Positions 58,311 through 64,000 of a DNA stretch of 64,000 nucleotides are shown here, piece after piece. The DNA comes from CAWGHZ01 sp963775315. Lineage in GTDB: Bacteria > Pseudomonadota > Alphaproteobacteria > MPNO01 > DASWLB01. The stretch spans positions 124,001 to 188,000 of the forward strand of contig CAVZIN010000011.1 in the NCBI GenBank assembly GCA_963775315.1. The letters run 5' to 3'. The stretch's first letter is position 1, and every line of letters begins with the position of its first letter. The translations under genes and the position numbers were made by a program. The notes below the pieces were generated by a model, which was given only the letters and a program-made list of their open reading frames with translations, was not told the DNA's origin and searched no databases.

Positions 58311-60068
58311 ATGAGCAATGGCGAGGCCGCAGGGGCCTGGACCGAAACCAAGGCCGATGACGTCGCCGACGCCATCGTCGCGGCGCTGAGCGCAGGCGGC
58401 GTCGATCATCTGTTCTTCACCTCCGGGTCGGAGATCGGCTTCTACCAGGAGGCGGTGGCCAAGGCGCGCGCCAAGGGCCACAACAACCCGATCCGGCTGA
58501 TCACCGTGCCGATCGAGCATGCCAGCCTCAACGCCGCGCTCGGCTTCGCCGCCGTCTCCGGACGGCCCGCCGTGACCGCCGCGCACGTCGATTGCGGCAC
58601 CCAGCATTACGGCGGCGCGGTGCACACCGCATGGCGCTCGAGCCTGCCGGTCATCATGACCGCCGGCTTCGCGCCGACCGCCTTCCCGGGCTCGGTGAAG
58701 GGCTCGCGCGACGAGGGCGCGCACCTCTGGATGCAGCAGGTGTTCGACCAGCCCGGCATCGTGCGCAACTACACCAAGTGGGACCACCAGCTCGCTTGGC
58801 AGGACAACCCGGCGACCATCATGAGCCGCGCCATCCAGGTGGCGCGGACCGAGCCGCAGGGCCCGGTCTATGTCTGCTTCCCGAAGGAGCTGACCTACTT
58901 GCCGTTCAAGGACGGCAAGTTCCCCTCGGCCGACCAGCTCGGCATCCCGCGGCCGACGGCGCCGGACGCCGAGGCGGTGAAGGAGATCGCCGCCCAGCTC
59001 GTCGCCGCCAAGAACCCGTTCTGCGTGGTCGGGTTCTCGGGCCGCAACCCGGAGACGGTGAAGCCGCTCGTCGCGCTCTGCGAGATGCTGGGGATGGGCG
59101 TCGTCGACGCGGCCCAGCGCGGCTACATGTGCTTCCCCTTCCGCCACCCGCTCTGCCAGGTGACGACGGCACTGTCGGACGCCGACGCGGTGCTCGTGAT
59201 GGACGCCGAAGTGCCGTGGATGCCCAACCGCAACCCGCCGAAGGCGAACGCCTTCGTCGCCGCGATCGGCCACGACCCGATTCAGATGCGCCTGCCGACC
59301 TACGAGTTCACGGCCGACGTCCGGCTGGGCGCCGATCCGCTGCTCACCATCAAGGCGATCACCGCCGAGGTGAAGAAGCTGCTCAAGGCCGACCACAAGG
59401 AGGCGATCGCCGACCGCACCAAGAAGCTCGCGGCCGCGTCCAAGAAGCGCTTCGCAGCCGCCGATTCCGAGGCCGAGGCGCATGCCAAGGACTCGCCGAT
59501 CCATCCCTATTGGGTCAGCTACAACCTTGGCCGGATCCTCGACGACAACTGCATCGTGCTGGACGAGACGCTCGCCGGTCCGCGGGTGCGCGAGTACATG
59601 CACCGCGACAAGCCGGGCTCGTACTTCTCCAACCCGGGCTCGTCGGGCGGCTGGTCGCCGGGCGCGGCGCTCGGCGCCAAGCTCGCGGCGCCGGATAAGG
59701 ACGTGGTCGCGGTCTGCGGCGACGGGTTCTACATGTTCGGCACGCCGGCGCCGGCCCTCTGGGCGGGCGCGCACCATGACGCGCCGTTCATGGTGGTCGT
59801 CTACTGCAACCGCAGCTACACGACCGGCACGACCAACGTCGCCAACGCCTACCCCGACGGCTACGCCAAGAAGGCAGGCTTCCCGGGCGGCTATTTCGAC
59901 CCGCCGATCGACTTCGCCAAGGAGGCCGAGGCCGCCGGCGCGTATGGCGAGACGGTGCGCGACCCGGCCGAGGTCGCCCCGGCCCTCAAGCGCGGGCTGG
60001 AGCAGATCCGGAACGGCAAGCCGGCCGTGATCTCGATCTGGGAAAAGCGCCTCGAGGGCGACGACTGA
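58311..60068 (+). CDS. Thiamine-diphosphate-requiring enzyme, uncharacterised
   Basis: A 585-residue ThDP enzyme. The PYR domain has E69 in VPIEHASLNAALGFA; the PP domain has the Mg-ThDP motif from G470-D471-G472 (CGDGFYMFG) ending at CNRSYTTGT. Between them is a Rossmann-like domain (NPFCVVGFSGRNPETVKPL). It is only distantly related to the ThDP enzyme at 51407. It probably decarboxylates or ligates a 2-oxo acid. A hairpin terminator follows the gene. Confidence 0.8.
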   Translation: MSNGEAAGAWTETKADDVADAIVAALSAGGVDHLFFTSGSEIGFYQEAVAKARAKGHNNPIRLITVPIEHASLNAALGFAAVSGRPAVTAAHVDCGTQHYGGAVHTAWRSSLPVIMTAGFAPTAFPGSVKGSRDEGAHLWMQQVFDQPGIVRNYTKWDHQLAWQDNPATIMSRAIQVARTEPQGPVYVCFPKELTYLPFKDGKFPSADQLGIPRPTAPDAEAVKEIAAQLVAAKNPFCVVGFSGRNPETVKPLVALCEMLGMGVVDAAQRGYMCFPFRHPLCQVTTALSDADAVLVMDAEVPWMPNRNPPKANAFVAAIGHDPIQMRLPTYEFTADVRLGADPLLTIKAITAEVKKLLKADHKEAIADRTKKLAAASKKRFAAADSEAEAHAKDSPIHPYWVSYNLGRILDDNCIVLDETLAGPRVREYMHRDKPGSYFSNPGSSGGWSPGAALGAKLAAPDKDVVAVCGDGFYMFGTPAPALWAGAHHDAPFMVVVYCNRSYTTGTTNVANAYPDGYAKKAGFPGGYFDPPIDFAKEAEAAGAYGETVRDPAEVAPALKRGLEQIRNGKPAVISIWEKRLEGDD

Positions 60069-60080
60069 CGCGCCAATACC

Positions 60081-60118
60081 GGGGGCCGGTCCTCGACCGG
60101 ACCCGCGCGGAGGCTCAA
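60081..60118. repeat. First stem of the palindromic repeat family also at 17663
   Basis: CCGGTC (60086-60091) and GACCGG (60095-60100) pair around CTC within a GGGGGCCGGTC context. Together with the next stem it matches the order-reversed stems at 17663-17732. Confidence 0.55.
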
Positions 60119-60151
60119 AGGGGCGGGTCGATGACCCGCCCCTCGTTTTTT
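60119..60151 (+). terminator. Rho-independent terminator after the ThDP gene
   Basis: GGGGCGGGTC (60120-60129) pairs with GACCCGCCCC (60133-60142) around GAT, followed by TCGTTTTTT. The T run overlaps the stop codon of the convergent hydrolase gene. Confidence 0.8.
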
Positions 60152-61031
60152 ACTCCAGGATCTCGAACTTGAGCCGCGGGCCGTTGGCGATGATGCGCCC
60201 GGCGGCCGGCGTCGGGAAGTGCGCGGCGAGGATGATGTCGCCCGTGTCGGCGTGGCGCTCGACGAAGGCCCTCCGTGTCGCGCGCGATGCCACGGGATCG
60301 ACGCAGAACCGGCTGTTCCACTCCGGCCGCGCCACCTGGATCGGGTGGTGCACCACGTCGCCCGAGATGATCGCGTGCCGGCCCGCCGCCCGCACGTCGA
60401 GGCAGACATGGCCCGGCGAATGGCCGGGCGTCGGCTCCAGCACCAGCGCGTCGTCGATGGCGAAGTCGTCGCCGACCAGCTCGGCGCGGCCCGCGGCGAT
60501 GACCGGCAGGACCGAATCCTCGAACGCGCCGTCCATCGACCCCGGGCCGGTCAGCGGGTCGCCCGTCTCTCGCCAGTGCGCCACCTCGTTCCGGTGGAAG
60601 ATGTAGCGCGCGTTGGGGAAGGTCGGGACCCAGCGCCCGTCGGAAAGGCGCGTGTTCCACCCGACATGGTCGGCGTGCAGATGGGTGCAGAGCAGGTAGT
60701 CCACCTCTTCGGGCGCGACGCCGAGGGCGGCCAGCCGGTCGAGCCAGTCCGACTGCAGCCCGTGCCAGGCCGGCGTCGACGGGCGCGGCTTGCCGTGGCC
60801 GATGCAGCTGTCGACCAGCACGACATGACGCGGCGTGCGCACGACGTAGCTCTGAATCGCGCGCTTGTAGGTGTTGGCGGCAATGTCCCAGAAATGCGGG
60901 GCGAGCCAGTCGAGCTCGGCCGCGAACCCGTCCATCGTCGCCTCGGGGAAGAAGAAGGTCGGCTCGTAGCCCAGCCCCTCCAGCTCGACCAGCCGGTCGA
61001 TGCGCACGTCGCCGATCGTCACGGGGGTCAT
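60150..61031 (-). CDS. Metallo-beta-lactamase-fold hydrolase
   Basis: A 293-residue hydrolase with the zinc motif THLHADH (H117, H119, D121, H122), a later PTPGHSPGHVCLD segment and SGDVVHHPIQV. The YDYLLCTHLHADHVGWNTRL-like region is typical of lactonase/quorum-quenching-like and alkyl-sulfatase-like branches. The start is taken as the ATG at 61031 because GGAGCGAGG lies upstream; a start at 61070 would add 13 residues. It is convergent with the ThDP gene. Confidence 0.78.
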   Translation of the reverse strand: MTPVTIGDVRIDRLVELEGLGYEPTFFFPEATMDGFAAELDWLAPHFWDIAANTYKRAIQSYVVRTPRHVVLVDSCIGHGKPRPSTPAWHGLQSDWLDRLAALGVAPEEVDYLLCTHLHADHVGWNTRLSDGRWVPTFPNARYIFHRNEVAHWRETGDPLTGPGSMDGAFEDSVLPVIAAGRAELVGDDFAIDDALVLEPTPGHSPGHVCLDVRAAGRHAIISGDVVHHPIQVARPEWNSRFCVDPVASRATRRAFVERHADTGDIILAAHFPTPAAGRIIANGPRLKFEILE

Positions 61032-61135
61032 CGCGCCTCGCTCCGCTTCCACTTCCGCCTTCCGGGCCATTCTAGCCCCAGGCGCGGCCGATCGGCGCTT
61101 TTCATCGCGGCGCGGTCCCGCTATATCACCGCCCC

Positions 61136-61429
61136 ATGACCCAGTTCGCGATCACCGCCAACCTCGTCCGCGAGGGCACCGTCGTCTATCTGCGCGAGGC
61201 GCCATCGGGCCGTGATTGGCCGGACGACATCGCCCGCGCGACGCTCTACCCCGACAAGGGGGCGGCCGAGGCCGCGCTCGCCCGCTCGGAGGCCGATGTC
61301 GCCGCCAACCTCGTGGTGGGCCCCTACCATCTGGAGGTCGAGCCGACCGCCGCCGGCGCGCCGGTGCCGGTGACGGCGCGCGAGCGCATTCGCGCGGCGC
61401 ACAAGCCGACCGTCGAATACGGCCGCTGA
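61136..61429 (+). CDS. DUF2849 protein
   Basis: A 97-residue protein that fits DUF2849: FAITANLVREGTVVYLRE at the start, a middle with AEAALARSEADVAANLVVGPYHLEVE, and RERIRAA near the end. In other alphaproteobacteria it sits beside sulfite reductase genes (cysI, cysH), which are absent here. The function is unknown. Confidence 0.72.
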   Translation: MTQFAITANLVREGTVVYLREAPSGRDWPDDIARATLYPDKGAAEAALARSEADVAANLVVGPYHLEVEPTAAGAPVPVTARERIRAAHKPTVEYGR

Positions 61430-61433
61430 TTCC

Positions 61434-62303
61434 CTACACCAGCTTCCGCAGCCATAGGCTCGCGTCGTGGGCGCCGGCGAAGGACGGCAGCTTGGCGACG
61501 ATGCTCGCCGCCACCCTGTCGGCGAGGCGGGTCGCCGCGTAGTGCGAGGCGAACAGGAGCTCGGCCGCGCCCGAGGTGAGGAGCGGCGCGAGGCAGATCT
61601 GCTCGTTGTAGCCTCGCCACGCCCAGTCGGCCGGGTAGGCGTCGGGCAGGAACACGTCGTGGAAATGCACGATCGCCCCCTTGGGCAGGGCCGGCCAGAC
61701 GCGGTTCAGGATCACATCGACGTCGGTCCCGGGCATGGCGACGTGCGAGGAATCGACGAACAGCACGTCGCCCGCCGCCAACGGGGCGAAGATCGCCGGG
61801 TTGGCGCGCTGTACCGGCTGGCGAACGAACTCGAAATCGAGCTCATAGAGCGCGGCGCGCGGCTCGGGATCGATGGTGGTGATGCGGACGGCCAGCTTCG
61901 CGTCGGCCGCGGCGCGGGCGAGGAAGCGTGTCGAGTGCCCGCCGCCGATCTCGACGATCCGCTTGGGCGCCAGCCAGCGCACCATGGCGTACGCGACGGC
62001 GGCATCGAGCCGCGGGAACCAGCCCTGGCCGAAGCGCGGAGCGCGCGGCGCGGCCCCCGATGCCTCCACCTCGACGATGCGCTGGAAAGCGGGCGCCAGC
62101 TTTTCGAGCCCCGCCAGAACCTGGCGGAACTCGCCCGCCCGGGCGGCGAACGCGGGCTCGATCTCGCGGTAGGTGGCGCGCGCGGCGTCGCTCTCGGCCT
62201 CGCCGGCATAGCGGTGCGGGATGAAGAAGCCGCGCGGCGCAAGTCCCAGAACCGTGGAGAGCCCAAGGGCGAGCCGGCGCCGGCGCTCGCGAAGTCCCGT
62301 CAA
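61434..62303 (-). CDS. Class I SAM-dependent methyltransferase
   Basis: A 289-residue protein. The Rossmann-type SAM motif is IVEIGGGHSTRFLARAA, followed by ITTIDPEPRAAL and the LFVDSSHVAMPGTDVDVILNRVWPALPKGAIVHFHDVF segment of the Methyltransf_24 type. An N-terminal basic/hydrophobic stretch precedes it. The target is unknown. It shares a four-base overlap with the hydrolase gene upstream on the same strand, so they are co-transcribed. Confidence 0.8.
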   Translation of the reverse strand: MTGLRERRRRLALGLSTVLGLAPRGFFIPHRYAGEAESDAARATYREIEPAFAARAGEFRQVLAGLEKLAPAFQRIVEVEASGAAPRAPRFGQGWFPRLDAAVAYAMVRWLAPKRIVEIGGGHSTRFLARAAADAKLAVRITTIDPEPRAALYELDFEFVRQPVQRANPAIFAPLAAGDVLFVDSSHVAMPGTDVDVILNRVWPALPKGAIVHFHDVFLPDAYPADWAWRGYNEQICLAPLLTSGAAELLFASHYAATRLADRVAASIVAKLPSFAGAHDASLWLRKLV

Positions 62304-63133
62304 AGCGTCAGCGACTCGCCCTCGCGAGCGACGAAGGCGCCGGAGAAGCTTCGTTCCGCCGCGGCGCCGATGGCGTCCAGCACGTCGTCGTCGCGCGACG
62401 GCTCGTGATGGAACAGTGCGACGCGCTTGACGTGCGCGCTGCGCGCCAGCCTGACGCCCTCCTCCCAGGTCGAGTGGCCCCAGCCGATGAAGTTCGGGAA
62501 CTCGCCGTCGGTATAGGAGGAGTCATAGATCATCAGGTCCGCGCCCTCGATCAGCTCGAGGATGTTGCGGTCGGGCGCGCCGATCACGTGCTCGGTGTCG
62601 GTGATGTAGCAGGCGGCCTTGCCGCCGTACTCGACGCGATAGCCGGTGGCGCGGTTCGGATGGTTGAGCGCGGTGGTCCGCACGGTGATGTCGCGGCGCG
62701 GCTGCAGGGCGTCGCCGGCGATGAAGTCGTGGAAGTCGATATCGGCGTTGAAGATGTCGAGCGGCACCGGGAAAAGCGGGTCGGTCATGAAGCCGCGCAG
62801 CACCGATTCAATCGTCCGCTCGGGCTTGAGATGCCCGGCCCAGACGCGGAACGAGTTGCGCGGGTTGAACACCGAGCCGAAGAAGGGCAGCCCGACCAGA
62901 TGGTCGTAATGGGTGTGGCTCAGGAACAGGTCGGCCTCGACCGGACCGCCCGCCTCCAGGGCGATCCCCAGCTCGCGTATGCCCGAGCCCGCGTCGAAGA
63001 TCAGGAGATGCGGCCCGCAGCGCATCTCGACGCATGAGGTGTTGCCGCCATAGCGTGCGGTCGATGCGCCCGGCGCCGGGATGCTGCCGCGCACACCCCA
63101 GAACCGAACCGAGAACCCGGTGTGTTCGTTCAA
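62300..63133 (-). CDS. PhnP/RNase Z-like metallo-beta-lactamase-fold protein
   Basis: A 277-residue protein from a TTG at 63133, chosen because GAGGAAAG lies seven bases upstream; a GTG at 63172 is a weaker choice. It opens SVRFWGVRGSIPAPG, typical of this branch, has NTSCVEM, then SHTHYDH (H73, H75, D77, H78) and DSSYTDGE. Related proteins are cyclic phosphodiesterases or signalling hydrolases. It heads a two-gene operon with the methyltransferase. Confidence 0.82.
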   Translation of the reverse strand: MNEHTGFSVRFWGVRGSIPAPGASTARYGGNTSCVEMRCGPHLLIFDAGSGIRELGIALEAGGPVEADLFLSHTHYDHLVGLPFFGSVFNPRNSFRVWAGHLKPERTIESVLRGFMTDPLFPVPLDIFNADIDFHDFIAGDALQPRRDITVRTTALNHPNRATGYRVEYGGKAACYITDTEHVIGAPDRNILELIEGADLMIYDSSYTDGEFPNFIGWGHSTWEEGVRLARSAHVKRVALFHHEPSRDDDVLDAIGAAAERSFSGAFVAREGESLTL

Positions 63134-63428
63134 CGACGCTTTCCTCGGTGCCCCCCCGGTCGCGGCGCGCACGACGCCGTCCGGCGTTGTTCGTTGCGGC
63201 GTCGCCGCCGCGCCAAGACGCGCGTCGCGCGCACTAGCCGCTTAGACTTAAACCGTTTCCGCTCCGTTTTCCATATATCGAACCGATTGTTCCGAGTCGC
63301 GCCACGAATATCGGCCTTCCTCCGAACCCTTTCCCCCCGGGCCCGATGGCCTATACTGGCCGCATAACGACCCCGCCCGCCCCACGGGCGACAAAATCGC
63401 GTCGGAACGGCTTCAAATCGGAGGGAAT
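63134..63428. other. Intergenic region between divergent genes
   Basis: A 295-base gap with lower GC in 63240-63300. A TATACT (63352-63357) may be the -10 of the downstream binding-protein gene; no convincing -35 was seen. No ORF or RNA gene supported. Confidence 0.4.
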
Positions 63429-64000
63429 ATGTCCAAGAGACTCGTCTTGGCGGCGACGCTCGCCGCAACCGCGCTCGCCGCCTCGCCCATTGCGGCCCGC
63501 GCCGGGGATTCCATCGTGGTCGGCAAGGCCCAGGCCTTCGTCTGGGCCTTTCTGCCGGTCGATATCGGCGTCGACAAGGGAATCTTCAAAAAGCACGGGT
63601 TCGACAACGTCAAAATCGAGTCGTTCACTGGCGACGGCAAGATCCAGCAGGCGCTGATCGCCAAGAACATCGATTTCGCCCTGGCCGGCGGGTCGGGCAT
63701 GGTGTTCTCGGTCAAGGGCGCCACCGATCATGCGATCGCCGCGATCAACGGCCCGCCCCGCAGCCTCGCGGTCGGCGTCGGCTACGACTCGCCGGTCAAG
63801 AACATCGACCAGCTCAAGGGCAAGGTGTTCGGCGTCTCCAACATCGGCTCCCTCAGCGACTGGCTGGCCAAGCAGACGGCGGTCGCCCAGGGCTGGGGCC
63901 AGGACGGGATCAAGACCGTCGCGCTCGGCGGGCTGCAGGCCCGGGTCGCCGCGATCAAGACGCACCAGATCGACGCCATGATGATGGCGACCGACGTGAT
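63429..64000 (+). CDS. NMT1-type ABC transporter substrate-binding protein, N-terminal part (runs off right edge)
   Basis: The first 190 codons of a secreted binding protein: a signal peptide to about residue 25 (AARA), then ISVVG-type strand DSIVVGKAQAFVWAFLPVDIGVDKGIF, ALIAKNIDFALAGGSGMVFSVKG and NIDQLKGKVFGVSNIGSLSD. It is unrelated in detail to the trio at 11062-16421. An GGAGGGAAT ribosome binding site precedes the ATG. The end and any permease genes are outside the window. Confidence 0.82.
   Translation, partial: MSKRLVLAATLAATALAASPIAARAGDSIVVGKAQAFVWAFLPVDIGVDKGIFKKHGFDNVKIESFTGDGKIQQALIAKNIDFALAGGSGMVFSVKGATDHAIAAINGPPRSLAVGVGYDSPVKNIDQLKGKVFGVSNIGSLSDWLAKQTAVAQGWGQDGIKTVALGGLQARVAAIKTHQIDAMMMATDV

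Noticed and set aside
56097..59777. A 1226-codon open frame on the minus strand across icd and the ThDP gene
   Set aside because: It is antisense to two clear enzymes, is Arg/His/Gly-rich without family motifs, and arises from the codon bias of high-GC DNA.

Overview
This 64 kb window is high-GC chromosomal DNA from an alphaproteobacterium. The evidence is a CcrM-type GANTC methyltransferase with its C-terminal domain, an ATP synthase Fo operon with separate b' and b subunits, a GTTC-N7-GTTC LexA box, a PhaR-type operator in front of phaAB, and many tctC-like and NMT1-like solute-binding proteins. I cannot place the order or genus from sequence alone. No rRNA, tRNA, CRISPR array or prophage was seen.

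Layout. 1-5000: the start of a TctA permease (cut by the left edge), then a divergent catabolic-looking run of TctC-like binding protein, two cupins, a VOC protein, a metallo-beta-lactamase-fold hydrolase and an FlK-type thioesterase. 5000-7221: a 5' duplicate fragment of an oxygenase gene, yghU, and the intact isopenicillin-N-synthase-like oxygenase. 7298-9725: a bufferin-type copper RiPP operon (bufA, bufB, bufC, DoxX). 9912-16421: FAH-family hydrolase, three paralogous orphan ABC binding proteins, and tsaE-amgK-murU. 16480-22791: MFS transporter, ETF-ubiquinone oxidoreductase, uracil-DNA glycosylase, lytic transglycosylase, moaB. 22809-28875: a DUF433/DUF5615 toxin-antitoxin pair with a frameshifted toxin, then a nickel-hydrogenase maturation operon (hypF remnant, hypC, SIS protein, hypD, hypE, hypA remnant, hypB, Ni transporter) with no hydrogenase structural genes in view.

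28859-33244: two arsenosugar-type glycosyltransferases, a LexA-box-preceded radical SAM protein, rnhB and ccrM. Two almost identical 1066-bp IS630-family elements in the same orientation (33244-34309 and 43173-44238) bracket mutY, a DUF721 protein, a DsbA-like protein, a frameshifted smc, atpI-B-E-b'-b and a Pmp3-type protein. Both IS copies carry the same 20-bp palindromic insertion that breaks the transposase.

44284-64000: MetE-like methyltransferase, phaAB, phoU-phoB, cfa, two ThDP enzymes, a LysM protein, two c-type cytochromes, a LOG-family protein, icd, two more metallo-beta-lactamase-fold hydrolases, DUF2849, a methyltransferase and the start of another ABC binding protein.

The main biological themes are copper and nickel handling, acyl-CoA and organic acid metabolism, polyhydroxybutyrate storage, and core DNA maintenance. 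The stretches most worth following up are the bufferin operon, the hydrogenase-less hyp operon with two gene remnants, the cupin/thioesterase operon, and the IS630 pair with its shared lesion. Palindromic intergenic repeats of several families occur throughout, and one appears to supply the start of a cytochrome gene.
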